A DNA stretch of 41,853 nt from Thiotrichales bacterium. Its GTDB lineage: Bacteria > Pseudomonadota > Gammaproteobacteria > Francisellales > CACEW01. The position numbers were made by a program, and so were the translations under genes. Positions 28,352 through 37,703 of the stretch are shown one piece after another. The DNA is taken from positions 1 to 41,853 of the forward strand of contig CANJVU010000020.1 in assembly GCA_947478525.1 (NCBI GenBank), given 5' to 3'. The notes beneath the pieces were generated by a model. The model was not told the DNA's origin, did not search any database, and saw only the letters and a program-made list of their open reading frames with translations. Every line of letters starts with the position of its first letter. Position 1 is the stretch's first letter.

Positions 28352-28597
28352 TTACTTTTTGGTACGTGCTTTGATGTAATCAATGACTTGCTGCACGGTG
28401 CCAATTTTCTCAGCATCTTCGTCTGGAATTTCGGTTTCGAATTCTTCTTCCAGTGCCATCACCAATTCAACGGTGTCCAATGAGTCTGCGCCCAAATCGT
28501 CAACAAAAGAAGCTTCAGGTTTTACATCTTCTTCTTTTACGCCCAATTGTTCAACGACGATTTTTCTTACGCGTTCTTCAATGGTTAAGTTACTCAT
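28352..28597 (-). CDS. acpP: Acyl carrier protein
   Basis: The product is 81 residues, highly acidic. The phosphopantetheine-bearing Ser is in [21 protein letters not shown] (about residue 39, within GADSLDT). It carries acyl chains between fatty acid synthesis enzymes. It is placed between fabG and fabF as in most gammaproteobacteria, with gaps of 108 and 86 bases on its two sides, so it may have its own promoter. Confidence 0.97.
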   Translation of the reverse strand: MSNLTIEERVRKIVVEQLGVKEEDVKPEASFVDDLGADSLDTVELVMALEEEFETEIPDEDAEKIGTVQQVIDYIKARTKK

Positions 28598-28705
28598 GAT
28601 ACTTTCCTTTTTTGGTTAATACGAAACAACTCAATTCCTGGGTGCTTAGTGTAGTCAATTTCATTCCGGTTGCAAGCAAAATATTTATCTGGGGTTTAAT
28701 TTCAT

Positions 28706-29464
28706 TTAAACCATGTACATACCCCCATTAACATGTAACGTCTCGCCAGTGATATACCCCGCCCCCTCGCTGACCAGAAAGGATACTGCCGCAGCAATAT
28801 CACTGCCTTGACCGATTTTACCCAAGGGGATCTGCTGAATCAACTGTGTTTTCTGATCTTCATTCAACGCATCGGTCATATCGGTTTGGATAAACCCAGG
28901 CGCCACGACATTAACCGTGATATTGCGCGAACCAATTTCTCGCGCCAATGCCTTACTAAACCCCAACACACCGGCTTTTGCCGCGCAATAATTAGCTTGC
29001 CCTGCATTGCCCATGGTGCCGACAATCGAACCAATACTGACAATACGACCCCAGCGTTTTTTCATCATGGGGCGCACACAGGCTTTACTCATGCGATACA
29101 CCGAAGTTAAATTGGTGTTGATCACGCTCAACCACTTTTCTTCATTCATGCGCAGCAGCAGATCATCTTCAGTAATACCGGCGTTATTGACCAGGATATC
29201 GGGCATGCCACCATTTTTATCGAGCGCCGCCAAGACCCCTTCGATGGATGCCGGATCAGCAACATTAAGCACCACGCCATGACCTTTGCCAGATAAAGAT
29301 TGAATGGTTTCAGCAATCTGGGCAGCACCTTTTTCGCTGGTGGCAGAACCCACCACATAGTAACCATCGGCCACCAAACGGGTTAAAACGGCTTTACCAA
29401 TACCCCGGCTGGCGCCGGTAATCAAGGCTATTTTTGTTGAAGTTTCTGATAATGGATTAGACAT
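28706..29464 (-). CDS. fabG: 3-oxoacyl-[acyl-carrier-protein] reductase
   Basis: The product is 252 residues from ATG 29464 (MSNPLSETSTKIALITG), with GAGGAG about eight bases upstream; the upstream frame only overlaps fabD further. The short-chain dehydrogenase fold shows the NADP site TGASRGIGKAV, the NNAG strand, and the catalytic Ser (SIGSIVGTMG), Tyr and Lys (NYCAAKAG). The end ITGETLHVNGGMYM is typical of FabG. It reduces beta-ketoacyl-ACP with NADPH. It overlaps fabD by eight bases. Confidence 0.96.
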   Translation of the reverse strand: MSNPLSETSTKIALITGASRGIGKAVLTRLVADGYYVVGSATSEKGAAQIAETIQSLSGKGHGVVLNVADPASIEGVLAALDKNGGMPDILVNNAGITEDDLLLRMNEEKWLSVINTNLTSVYRMSKACVRPMMKKRWGRIVSIGSIVGTMGNAGQANYCAAKAGVLGFSKALAREIGSRNITVNVVAPGFIQTDMTDALNEDQKTQLIQQIPLGKIGQGSDIAAAVSFLVSEGAGYITGETLHVNGGMYMV

Positions 29465-30401
29465 GCTTACACTCCTCAAGCGTAGATTGAAATAACGCGA
29501 CTTCGCCTAGATTATAGTATGAAACGCTGTCGATAATACGTTTATTTAATCCGGTAAGCACCTTACCTGGACCACATTCAATGATACGACCACAACCCAT
29601 TTGATACAACCTTTGCACCGTCTCAACCCAGCGCACCGACTGAGTCAACTGATGCGTCAATACATTTTGAATGGCAGCGATGTCCTGATGAATCGCCACA
29701 TCAACGTTATGCACAATGGGAATGGTGGGCAATGACCAGGACAGCGTATGCATAAACTCAGCAAGCGCAGCTACCGTGGGTTGCATTAACGCACAATGCG
29801 ACGGCACACTCACCGCCAAGGGAATCGCACGTTTGGCACCTGCCTGTTTACACGCCTCAATGGCACGATCCACCGCGGCTTTATGCCCAGCGATCACGAC
29901 TTGACCGAGTGAGTTAAAATTGGCAATACTGACAGATTCGTGGGCAGATTCATTCTGCATTGCCGCTTTACAAGCATCCAGCACTTTTTGATCATCCAAC
30001 CCAAGAATCGCGGCCATCGCACCTTCGCCTGGCTTAACCGCTTGCTGCATCAACGCGCCACGCTTGGCAACTAATTTCACCCCGTCGGCTAAACTCAACG
30101 TACCGGCACACACCAATGCCGAATACTCACCCAAGCTATGCCCGGCAAGGTAATCAGGTTTTTTACCGCCTTGATCCAACCACAAGCGCCATAATGCGAC
30201 GCTGGCCGTTAACAAAGCCGGCTGGGTAAATTCGGTTTGATTGAGCTTGGCTTCATCGTGTTGCGTTAATTGCCACAGATCGTAGCCCAATGCAGCACTG
30301 GCTTCATCAAAGGTTTTTTGAATCAGTGGATAAGCAGAAAAATCTGCCAACATACCTAATTTTTGCGACCCTTGACCGGGAAAAATAAATGCGGTTTTCA
30401 T
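29457..30401 (-). CDS. fabD: Malonyl-CoA-[acyl-carrier-protein] transacylase
   Basis: The product is 314 residues. The start AFIFPGQGSQKLGM and the catalytic GHSLGEYSALV (Ser about 92) identify it, with the later SVPSHCALM His and the terminal ECGPGKVLTGL. It moves malonyl from CoA to ACP. It is the first gene of the fatty acid cluster here; plsX, fabH and rpmF, which usually precede it, are not in the window. The flanking gene upstream is an Rpn-family nuclease, so the cluster may have been broken there. Confidence 0.96.
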   Translation of the reverse strand: MKTAFIFPGQGSQKLGMLADFSAYPLIQKTFDEASAALGYDLWQLTQHDEAKLNQTEFTQPALLTASVALWRLWLDQGGKKPDYLAGHSLGEYSALVCAGTLSLADGVKLVAKRGALMQQAVKPGEGAMAAILGLDDQKVLDACKAAMQNESAHESVSIANFNSLGQVVIAGHKAAVDRAIEACKQAGAKRAIPLAVSVPSHCALMQPTVAALAEFMHTLSWSLPTIPIVHNVDVAIHQDIAAIQNVLTHQLTQSVRWVETVQRLYQMGCGRIIECGPGKVLTGLNKRIIDSVSYYNLGEVALFQSTLEECKHV

Positions 30402-30484
30402 GCAATAATGCTCCTATTGAAGTCGCATTATATCATCGCACCTTTGAATCGACCACATCGACTACGTTGTCCATTCTTAAAAAA

Positions 30485-31435
30485 TCATTTCTTTTGCAAT
30501 ATCACCTGCTGCAACTGGACCACAATCTCAGAGGATAAGCCAGTACACTGTTCAACAAATTCCCGATCTGAACCTTTCAGTAATAATTTTTGCGCAATAC
30601 CCATCCGCTCTTTTTCAGCACCCAAATACATGCCCTGGCTAATGCCCTGGCTAATGCCTTGGTTAATGCCTTGGTTAATGCCTTGGTTAATACCCTGGTT
30701 GACGCCTTGCTCAACTGCCCTTCTTTCTCGTATACTGACGTATGGCATATGCAATTCCCTTTCGATTTTATCGGTTTCTTTATTATAGTCTATTTCAAGG
30801 TCAACTGGCAATTGCAAAACATAGTCAATAAAATTATATAAATCCACAATTTGCTGCTTGTTAAGACCATGTTCATAGAGCAATCGGGTTAACTGAATTT
30901 TGAGATTATAGCGTTTGTTTGGATTCTTTTTAGTCTCTAACGATGCCAAATGCGCTGCCACCACAATAGAGAACGGATTTTCGGTAAATATTTGTGGGTT
31001 CACTTTAAAATCCAACAGCTTAATCATCCGATAACGCAATTCTAACGAGCATTCAAAACACTCAGAACGATAATGAGCGGGACGCCAGCTGATCTGTTCA
31101 TCCGTTAAAACTGCAACACTAACCACCGGCTGCTGATAATGATCGATCAATCGAGTATGGTAGGTTAGCATCCGCTTAGGAAAGGTTTCTTCCTTCTGCC
31201 CTTGAATCTCCAGGTGAATCAAAATCCACTGTTCATGACCATCTAGCCGATACACTTTCATCAACTTATCAGCGATACGATGTCCCGTTTCACTTTTTGC
31301 CGTGACCTTATGTAGTTCTTTATCTAACGGATGATAGCCTTTTATCCAATCAATTTGAGTGGCAATATCTACCAGAAAATAATGCATGAAATCTTCAAAA
31401 TACCGTTCCAACACATCTTTCCAAGCACTGTCCAT
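30485..31435 (-). CDS. Rpn-family recombination-promoting nuclease / putative transposase
   Basis: The product is 316 residues from ATG 31435; a GTG three codons earlier (31444) is also possible. The N-terminal part has the PD-(D/E)XK-type nuclease pattern of the Rpn (transposase_31/DUF4351-like) family, with HEQWILIHLEIQGQKEETFPKRM in the region of the acidic Glu-x-Gln site (cited in part, ILIHLEIQGQKEETF). The C-terminal part carries seven tandem four-residue repeats of the (N/S)QGI type, from a 12-bp DNA repeat, then a Leu-rich tail. Rpn proteins cut DNA and stimulate RecA-independent recombination. It is not associated with terminal repeats here. Confidence 0.82.
   Translation of the reverse strand: MDSAWKDVLERYFEDFMHYFLVDIATQIDWIKGYHPLDKELHKVTAKSETGHRIADKLMKVYRLDGHEQWILIHLEIQGQKEETFPKRMLTYHTRLIDHYQQPVVSVAVLTDEQISWRPAHYRSECFECSLELRYRMIKLLDFKVNPQIFTENPFSIVVAAHLASLETKKNPNKRYNLKIQLTRLLYEHGLNKQQIVDLYNFIDYVLQLPVDLEIDYNKETDKIERELHMPYVSIRERRAVEQGVNQGINQGINQGINQGISQGISQGMYLGAEKERMGIAQKLLLKGSDREFVEQCTGLSSEIVVQLQQVILQKK
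30630..30713. repeat. Seven tandem 12-bp units within the Rpn-family gene
   Basis: The unit is ATGCCTTGGTTA (plus strand), repeated seven times with small variations, and encodes the QGI-type four-residue repeats near residues 238-265. The reading frame is kept because the unit is a multiple of three. Copy number could change by slippage. Confidence 0.85.
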
Positions 31436-31516
31436 TTGATCCACAAATTCACCGCTACAATGTGATTACAATAAACACATTATGGATTATATTTATTCAA
31501 ATGCAAAGCACTTTGT

Positions 31517-33781
31517 TTATTGTGTACTCACAACACTCGCCCGTTCCAAGCGCGATACTTTGCGATAACCATTAGGCAGTTTAGCCCCACGCTTGCCACG
31601 CTCAGCACAATACTCAGTAAGATCGGATTGTTTGAAGCGCAGGTATTGCTTGCCAGCATAGACCCGCAATTCATCTTGTGGACCGATGATTGCCCAGTCG
31701 ACCACATAGTCTTCACGCGACTTACTATCAGCACTGTGAATACCAATGGTTCTATCGCCCTTACCACGTGGTAATTGCGGCAGCTGGTTAATGGGGAATA
31801 CCAGCATGCGACCTTGCGCAGTTGCCAACACCAGCCATTCAGTTTCAGCGCCTTCGGTTTTCAATAGGCGCAACACTTGCGCGTTTTCGGACAAACGCAA
31901 ATGATTTTTACCGGCTTTATTTTTGCTGATCATTTCTGACAAGGGGCAAATAAATGCATAACCCGCATCCGAACCAACCACACACAACTGTTCTTGCGGC
32001 GCATTGATCATCGATTTAAATTGCGCTTCTGGCGGCGGATTAAAGTGTCCGGTCAAGGGCTCCCCCTGACCGCGCGCTGAAGGCAATAAATGTGTCAACA
32101 TGCTATAACTGCGACCGGTGGAATCCAGGAAAACCGTATACTGATTGCTGCGACCATCGATGGCCTCAAGGAATTCATCCCCAGCTTTATATTGCAACGA
32201 CGCCCCATCAATATCATGACCTTTGGCGGCACGAATCCAACCCAATTTCGACAAAATGACGGTGACACTTTCGGCGGGCATCATATCCACAGCGCTGATC
32301 GCCTTGGCTTCTTGCCGCGCCACCAATGCAGAACGACGGTCATCACCAAAGGTATCACGGATTTTTTTCAACTCATCTGCCACCAATTTTCTCAATAATT
32401 CTTCCGAATCCAACAGCGATTGCAAATGGTCTCGCTCTTTGATTAACTCATCCTGTTCACCCAGAATTTTAAATTCCTCTAACTTGGCCAAATGACGTAA
32501 TTTCAAATCTAAAATCGCATCGGCTTGTTCAGCAGAAATATTAAACCGCGCCATCATCACCGGCTTGGGTTCTTCTTCTTCACGGACAATTCGAATCACC
32601 TCATCAATGTTCAAATATGCCGTCATCAAGCCTTCTAAAATATGCAACCGGGCCAATACTTTATTCAAGCGATATTTCAAACGCAATCGTACCGTTTCAA
32701 CCCGAAACTCTAACCATTCGGTTAAAATCTGTAACAAATTTTTCACCTGCGGGCGACCATCCAACCCAATCATGTTCATATTGATTCGATAATTGCGCTC
32801 CAGATCGGTGGTGGCAAATAAATGCGCCATCAACTGGTCAACGTCAACACGATTGGAGCGCGGCGTAATCACCAGCCGCACCGGGTTTTCATGCGCCGAC
32901 TCATCGCGCAAATCCGCCACCATCATCAACTTCTTGGCGACCATCTGTGCCGCAATTTGTTCCAGCACTTTAGCGCCAGAGGTTTGATGTGGCAAGGCAA
33001 CAATAACAATCTCGCCTTCTTCGATTTCATAGACCGCACGGATTTTGACACTGCCATTACCGGTTTTATACATCTGTGCAATTTCAGCGGCCGGCGTAAT
33101 AATCTCTGCACCCGTTGGGAAATCAGGACCTTTTACAAATTGACAGATTTTATCCAGCGTGGCGCCCGGGTGTTTCAAGACATACAAGCAGGCATCAACC
33201 ACTTCACGCAGGTTATGCGGCGGGATATCCGTCGCCATGCCCACGGCAATCCCCGTGCCCCCATTGAGCAAAATATTGGGAATTTGCGCAGGCAACAAGG
33301 TCGGCTCGGTTAACGTGCCATCAAAATTCGGCGTCCACTCGACGGTGCCTTGGCCGAGTTCATTCAACAACAAATCCGCATATGCCGACAAACGCGATTC
33401 GGTATAACGCATGGCAGCAAAGGATTTCGGGTCATCTGAGGAGCCCCAGTTCCCCTGACCGTCAACCAGTGGATAGCGATACGAAAACGGCTGCGCCATC
33501 AACACCATGGCCTCATAACACGCACTGTCTCCATGCGGATGGTATTTACCCAGCACATCCCCCACGGTACGCGCCGATTTTTTATATTTGGCAATGCTGC
33601 GCAACCCCAGCTCAGACATCGCAAAAACGATACGCCGCTGCACTGGCTTCAACCCATCGGCAATACTCGGCAGCGCGCGATCCAAAATCACATACATCGA
33701 ATAATCGAGATACGCTTTTTTGGTGAATTCATGTAACGGCTGTGGTTCTACGCCATCAAAATTGAGCGCCAAGGTTTCCAT
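31517..33781 (-). CDS. parC: DNA topoisomerase IV subunit A
   Basis: The product is 754 residues, full length. The N-terminal [18 protein letters not shown] and the segment [20 protein letters not shown] closely match E. coli ParC. The catalytic Tyr is in [11 protein letters not shown] (about 121). The quinolone-determining region has the wild-type Ser and Glu of GDSACYE. The C-terminal pinwheel is present to the end. It decatenates chromosomes together with ParE, whose gene is not in the window. It is a single gene, divergent from the B2-like gene. Confidence 0.97.
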   Translation of the reverse strand: METLALNFDGVEPQPLHEFTKKAYLDYSMYVILDRALPSIADGLKPVQRRIVFAMSELGLRSIAKYKKSARTVGDVLGKYHPHGDSACYEAMVLMAQPFSYRYPLVDGQGNWGSSDDPKSFAAMRYTESRLSAYADLLLNELGQGTVEWTPNFDGTLTEPTLLPAQIPNILLNGGTGIAVGMATDIPPHNLREVVDACLYVLKHPGATLDKICQFVKGPDFPTGAEIITPAAEIAQMYKTGNGSVKIRAVYEIEEGEIVIVALPHQTSGAKVLEQIAAQMVAKKLMMVADLRDESAHENPVRLVITPRSNRVDVDQLMAHLFATTDLERNYRINMNMIGLDGRPQVKNLLQILTEWLEFRVETVRLRLKYRLNKVLARLHILEGLMTAYLNIDEVIRIVREEEEPKPVMMARFNISAEQADAILDLKLRHLAKLEEFKILGEQDELIKERDHLQSLLDSEELLRKLVADELKKIRDTFGDDRRSALVARQEAKAISAVDMMPAESVTVILSKLGWIRAAKGHDIDGASLQYKAGDEFLEAIDGRSNQYTVFLDSTGRSYSMLTHLLPSARGQGEPLTGHFNPPPEAQFKSMINAPQEQLCVVGSDAGYAFICPLSEMISKNKAGKNHLRLSENAQVLRLLKTEGAETEWLVLATAQGRMLVFPINQLPQLPRGKGDRTIGIHSADSKSREDYVVDWAIIGPQDELRVYAGKQYLRFKQSDLTEYCAERGKRGAKLPNGYRKVSRLERASVVSTQ

Positions 33782-33813
33782 TGTGGTATATTCCTGATAA
33801 GATTTTGCAGCTC

Positions 33814-33841
33814 ATTATAGCTCAAAAGAAGTTAAGATAAA
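33814..33841 (-). promoter_or_regulatory. Candidate sigma-70 promoter of parC
   Basis: On the minus strand TTTATC (33841-33836), a 16-base spacer and TATAAT (33819-33814) lie about 35 bases before the parC start. This is consensus matching only. Confidence 0.4.
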
Positions 33842-33850
33842 GGTCTGATC

Positions 33851-34300
33851 GTGTTGATTAAAATGATTCGTCATCGTAAGTTGCTGAAATACTGTGTCGA
33901 GGCGCTGGTCGATCTGGCGTTTTGTAAATATCAAATTGTGTTTACCCGTTCGCAGCGCTATACCGCACACTATGGCCAGCAACATTGCGAAACCTTACGC
34001 GAAGACATAAGCACCGCACATCAAGATATCATCGGCATTAAATGCGCGCTGCGCGTGTTGCCGCGGATGGTTCCGTGGCGCAGCAAATGTTTAGATCAGG
34101 CAATGGCAGGACAGCGCATGCTCAACCGTCGAAGATTACCGAACACCCTTTATTTTGGCATGATGCGCGATGAAAACAAAGCATTGGTTGCCCATGCCTG
34201 GTTACGCTGTGGGGATCGCTGGATTGTTGGCTATCAACCACACCAGCCACATACCCTGGTGGCAACTTATGCTTGGATGCCTGACTTTATTACCTCTTAA
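33851..34300 (+). CDS. Lasso-peptide B2-type leader protease (transglutaminase-like)
   Basis: The product is 149 residues from GTG 33851, with AAAGG about nine bases upstream; ATG 33863 is an alternative. The C-terminal half has the B2/McjB protease core: KCLDQAMAGQRMLNRRRLP with the catalytic Cys at about 80, LYFGMMRDENKALVAHAWLRC with the His at about 115, then GDRWIVGY. The N-terminal helix region (LLKYCVEALVDLAFCKY) is also typical. B2 proteins cut the leader from a lasso precursor before ring closure. The expected RRE partner (B1) is not found adjacent. It is 1.6 kb from the cyclase gene end and on the other strand, so the biosynthetic genes are split. Confidence 0.85.
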   Translation: MLIKMIRHRKLLKYCVEALVDLAFCKYQIVFTRSQRYTAHYGQQHCETLREDISTAHQDIIGIKCALRVLPRMVPWRSKCLDQAMAGQRMLNRRRLPNTLYFGMMRDENKALVAHAWLRCGDRWIVGYQPHQPHTLVATYAWMPDFITS

Positions 34301-34572
34301 AATACACTTTTCGGGTCATTAAGCTTTCTCGCTGCCGCATCGGCCAAGCTTGGCATTGCATCCACCTTAGGAAACTTCACCACCGGCTCTGGTTTTTTAG
34401 AGTCTGTTTTTTTGGGCATTTTCTGGCGATTTTTCTGCACACAATGGTCGAACACAATCCGCAACATACTTTCAGCATGCTTCTGTAACTTTTCCTGTAA
34501 CGAAGCATCTTTCACTTTGCCGACCAGATCGTTTAATTCAGTGATGGATACAACAACGCGTTCAACAGTCAT
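34297..34572 (-). CDS. Small Lys-rich protein of unknown function
   Basis: The product is 91 residues from ATG 34572, which has AGGAAG at good spacing; a further ATG six codons earlier also exists. The first half is helical (VVVSITELNDLVGKVKDASL). The centre is Lys/Pro-rich (QKMPKKTDSKKPEP) and the end has SLADAAARKLNDPKSVF. It overlaps the end of the convergent B2-type gene by four bases. It was compared with lasso B1/RRE proteins and does not look like one, because the wHTH pattern with a Gly-Tyr-Tyr strand is missing. The family is not recognised. Confidence 0.6.
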   Translation of the reverse strand: MTVERVVVSITELNDLVGKVKDASLQEKLQKHAESMLRIVFDHCVQKNRQKMPKKTDSKKPEPVVKFPKVDAMPSLADAAARKLNDPKSVF

Positions 34573-34660
34573 AGACTTACTTCCTAACATACTCAGTGAG
34601 GCAGTATATCACAGATCAATGCTGTTTTTCAGCATATACATAAAAATAAGATTAAATATA

Positions 34661-34689
34661 TTTACTTTTAAAAATAAATATGATATAAT
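34661..34689 (+). promoter_or_regulatory. Sigma-70 promoter of the first secreted-protein pair
   Basis: TTTACT (34661-34666), a 17-base spacer and TATAAT (34684-34689) precede the start at 34714. The bases ATATTTACTT around the -35 also occur at the promoter of the second pair at 40115. Confidence 0.6.
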
Positions 34690-34713
34690 TACCATGTTTT
34701 AAGGGAGGAGAGA

Positions 34714-35304
34714 ATGAAAAATTTATTTTTTTTCGTGGCGCTAGGATTAACCGCCACACAAAGCGTTTCCGCTCAATCATGGCAATATAACGACCCGGCC
34801 TTCGCGCTAAGATTTCCAGCAATCCAACCTGAAGCTGTAGTGGGTCCCTTATGTGCCCAATACTCTATAAGAGCCTGCGATGACGCTTCTGGAGAGTGTT
34901 TAGATGGCAAAACACTCGCACTGGCAACCAGCACCAGAATCAACGTGAACAGCGCTCAACTAATTAAAAGCTTCAACTACATTTCTTACTATGCTCAAGG
35001 AACCGCGGTTTATCAATTTTTAAATACAGACCCCCATTTTAGCACCAATGTTAACAACATCCACTCTCTGATCGTAAGCGATCTGACGATTTCGGCAAAT
35101 AATAGCATTGGATTTCCTGTCATTTGTTCATCAGCCGAAAAAAGATGCTACTATTGGAATGCCTCCTCCAAAAACCCTGGTTATGCAGGCGCACCTGTCT
35201 TGAAGCTTAATCTTACCAATATGAATTGCCCCGCCAGTCAACTGACTGAAAAATCAGAGCCTACTGTTTTGGATTTATTTACCCCTAGCCAGGAGAATAT
35301 ATGA
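34714..35304 (+). CDS. Small secreted Cys-containing protein, family A copy 1
   Basis: The product is 196 residues with a strong ribosome site (AGGGAGGAG, 34702-34710). Residues 1-20 form a signal peptide with a likely cut after VSA (KNLFFFVALGLTATQSVSA). The mature part has Cys pairs at CAQYSIRACDD, GECLDG and CSSAEKRCYYW, and a conserved end GAPVLKLNLTNMNCPAS. It is nearly half identical to the next gene, with which it overlaps by four bases (ATGA). The protein is probably exported to the periplasm or surface, and no known domain is recognised. Its duplication and position inside the lasso-related region suggest a role in host or competitor interaction, but this is not shown. Confidence 0.8.
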   Translation: MKNLFFFVALGLTATQSVSAQSWQYNDPAFALRFPAIQPEAVVGPLCAQYSIRACDDASGECLDGKTLALATSTRINVNSAQLIKSFNYISYYAQGTAVYQFLNTDPHFSTNVNNIHSLIVSDLTISANNSIGFPVICSSAEKRCYYWNASSKNPGYAGAPVLKLNLTNMNCPASQLTEKSEPTVLDLFTPSQENI

Positions 35305-35882
35305 AAAAATTAAGCATATCCGCGTTTTTTTTAACCCTATTTATTTCCACAACAGTCATCGCTCAACAATGGCAATACAACTACCCTGCTTTTGCATTAA
35401 AATTTCCAAAAGTTCAACCCGAATCCTCTGTTGGTCCTTTATGCGCACAATATTCCATTAAAGCATGCGATGATAACGCAGGCCGCTGCACCAACCCTGT
35501 GCTCACTGAAGTAACGAGCGCCATGATTGAAGTCAACAGCCCTCAACTGATTAAGAGTTTTAACTACATCTCTTACTATGGACAAGGCTCAGCGGTTTAT
35601 CAATTTTTAAATAAAGACCCTCGTTTTAGTGCCAACGTTAGCAACATTCATTCTTTCGTGATCACTGACAACACAATGGTTTCGAATAACGGCATTGGAT
35701 TCCCTGTGTACTGCTCCGCAACCAATAAAACGTGTTATTTTTCTCAAAATGCGCCAGATCCCGCTCCCGGTTATGCTGGCACACCCATGCTCTCCCTTAA
35801 TTTAACCCAATGTCCTGCAAGCCCCAATCAGAATGTGTTGCTGTACAACCAAAACAACGGGTGGGATTTATTTCACATGTAA
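35301..35882 (+). CDS. Small secreted Cys-containing protein, family A copy 2
   Basis: The product is 193 residues. A signal peptide covers residues 1-21 (MKKLSISAFFLTLFISTTVIA, cleaved before QQWQYNYPAFA). It shares VGPLCAQYSI, SFNYISYY, GFPVYCSA and the GYAGTPMLSLNLT end with copy 1, so the two arose by tandem duplication. The same Cys positions are kept, which suggests disulfide bonds in the periplasm. The end overlaps the convergent cyclase gene by 15 bases. The function is unknown. Confidence 0.8.
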   Translation: MKKLSISAFFLTLFISTTVIAQQWQYNYPAFALKFPKVQPESSVGPLCAQYSIKACDDNAGRCTNPVLTEVTSAMIEVNSPQLIKSFNYISYYGQGSAVYQFLNKDPRFSANVSNIHSFVITDNTMVSNNGIGFPVYCSATNKTCYFSQNAPDPAPGYAGTPMLSLNLTQCPASPNQNVLLYNQNNGWDLFHM

Positions 35883-37703
35883 GGCTAACCACTGCGCCGT
35901 GTGTAACCCCCTTGAGAGTTTGTATTTATAAGAAGCTTCTAATTTAGCAACATTGCCTACAGCCTCTTGACTGTGACCCAGTTGGTTCAGCAGCAACCGC
36001 ATCTCCTGCAAATCCAATAACTCTGGAATCAACGGTAATTTTTCCCATTGTTGCAACGCACTCAAATAAAACGGCACCAATGGTTTCAACATGGCGAACC
36101 AACAAACCCCTTGCGCACCCCGACGCACATCAAAGCGAATCTCATCCGGCAAAACACCCTGCATGGCTTCGCGAATCAAACAACGAGACATGCCTTGATG
36201 ATAAAAAACCTCATTGGGCACTTGTAAACAAAAATCAATCAAATCAAGATCGGCAGTGGGGTCAAAAGTGGAAAGATTAAAATAATCTTGCAACCCAGCG
36301 ATCGCACCAATACAGTCTGCATGGGTCTGATGCAACAAATGAACACCGTGTCGGTGGGTATATTCTTTAGGGGCAAATTGCTCACGCTCCCCCAATCGAT
36401 AAGTACTCACTGCTTCAGGATGAATCAATGAAAACCGCTGAAATACCGCCATCATGCCAAAAAGTCGCGGATAACTACGATGATAAAGATGCGATAAACC
36501 ATGTCTTACAGAATGATAAAGACTACGCTCAGCCTGACCCGCCCATGATGCCGTTGAATTACCACATTGGCCAGTTAAAAGCGTTGACAAGCCTTTTGCT
36601 GCAGCATCTTGATAAATCGCCGAAATCCAGCCCATATTAAACGGATTTCTAAAAGGCCCTTCCCCATGCTCATAAGCAAAAGTGGCCATTTGCTCAAAAG
36701 GAATGGCTGGATTGGTTTCTTCAATTAACTGCAAATCAATATTTCCTGAATATTGCGCTACTTTTTGCATCCGCAACCGGTCATCCGCATTCCAGTTACG
36801 CTTAGACAAATGACGCATTTGTTGCGGCGGAACCGACCCAAAAGCCCAAAGACGGGTATTTTTCTTACTTAACATATTTGCAGCCACTGCAGAGATTGAA
36901 GAAGAATCCAACCCTCCACTCAGCTGCGCACCAACAGTGCGGTTACCCTCGATACAACGCTGAACTGCTGCCGCAAAAACCTCACGAAATGCTTCAATAT
37001 AAGCTTCCCGACGCCCATAATGAACCGGTGTTAATATTTGCGTTGCAGACCAAAAAGATTTTATGGTTAGATGATGATCGGAATAATGCAACTGATGGCC
37101 ACTGGGCAGCCGAAAAATATCTTGATAAAAACTATTCTGCATTGAGCGATGGTCGCATATTAACCATTCCGCAACTTTTTGCGGATTTATGCTGGGCGCT
37201 GAGCTCAACAAACTTTTCAGTACTGGCATACGGGTGGCAAACATCAATCCTTCAGCGGTATGGGTATAATATAACTGTCGTGATAAAAAAGGGCTTTGCA
37301 CCATCAGCAGTTTTTTCGCTGACACCTGCCAAATCACAACCTGATAATCCCCTCTTAACTGTTGAAATAAATCAGCACCATGGTGACCAAACAACAACGC
37401 AATTTGCTCGGCGGGGTTAACCGCGGCGCTTAAGTCAACCGCTCGTAAAAGCGCATCTGCATTACAAATATTTCCCAATACACACACGACCAAAGAACCA
37501 TTCGGCGCAGCCCAATAAGCGCCATCCAATATACTTAGACCCACCCCTTCATGGAAGAAAGTCTGAACGTTCTGGCCTGGATCACGCTCATTAAAAAATT
37601 GTAAAAACCGCTTACCACAAGCAACCTCTGATTGTGCAGTAACAAAACCCGCCAATAATTTCACAGCAGCGCCCAAACACTGAACATTAAGATCCCAATC
37701 CAC
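35868..37703 (-). CDS. Asparagine-synthetase-like macrolactam cyclase (lasso C protein)
   Basis: The product is 611 residues. The first 180 are a degenerate class II glutaminase domain that lacks the N-terminal Cys nucleophile, as in lasso cyclases. The rest is the synthetase domain with the pyrophosphate loop VGAQLSGGLDSSSISAVAA (residues about 262-268) and LLTGQCGNSTASW, then SRCLIREAMQGVLPDEIRFD. Lasso C enzymes adenylate an Asp or Glu side chain and close the ring with the N-terminal amine. The GTG start (37703) overlaps the last codons of the precursor-like gene, which points to coupled translation. A true asparagine synthetase is unlikely because the Cys2 is missing. Confidence 0.82.
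   Translation of the reverse strand: MDWDLNVQCLGAAVKLLAGFVTAQSEVACGKRFLQFFNERDPGQNVQTFFHEGVGLSILDGAYWAAPNGSLVVCVLGNICNADALLRAVDLSAAVNPAEQIALLFGHHGADLFQQLRGDYQVVIWQVSAKKLLMVQSPFLSRQLYYTHTAEGLMFATRMPVLKSLLSSAPSINPQKVAEWLICDHRSMQNSFYQDIFRLPSGHQLHYSDHHLTIKSFWSATQILTPVHYGRREAYIEAFREVFAAAVQRCIEGNRTVGAQLSGGLDSSSISAVAANMLSKKNTRLWAFGSVPPQQMRHLSKRNWNADDRLRMQKVAQYSGNIDLQLIEETNPAIPFEQMATFAYEHGEGPFRNPFNMGWISAIYQDAAAKGLSTLLTGQCGNSTASWAGQAERSLYHSVRHGLSHLYHRSYPRLFGMMAVFQRFSLIHPEAVSTYRLGEREQFAPKEYTHRHGVHLLHQTHADCIGAIAGLQDYFNLSTFDPTADLDLIDFCLQVPNEVFYHQGMSRCLIREAMQGVLPDEIRFDVRRGAQGVCWFAMLKPLVPFYLSALQQWEKLPLIPELLDLQEMRLLLNQLGHSQEAVGNVAKLEASYKYKLSRGLHTAQWLALHVK

Noticed and set aside
31445..31516. Inverted ACAATAAACA / TGTTTATTGT sequences before the Rpn gene
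   Set aside because: The match is partial and AT-rich, and could be chance.
34297..34572. Possible lasso B1/RRE protein
   Set aside because: Size fits but the winged-helix pattern of RRE proteins is absent, so it is listed as unknown.
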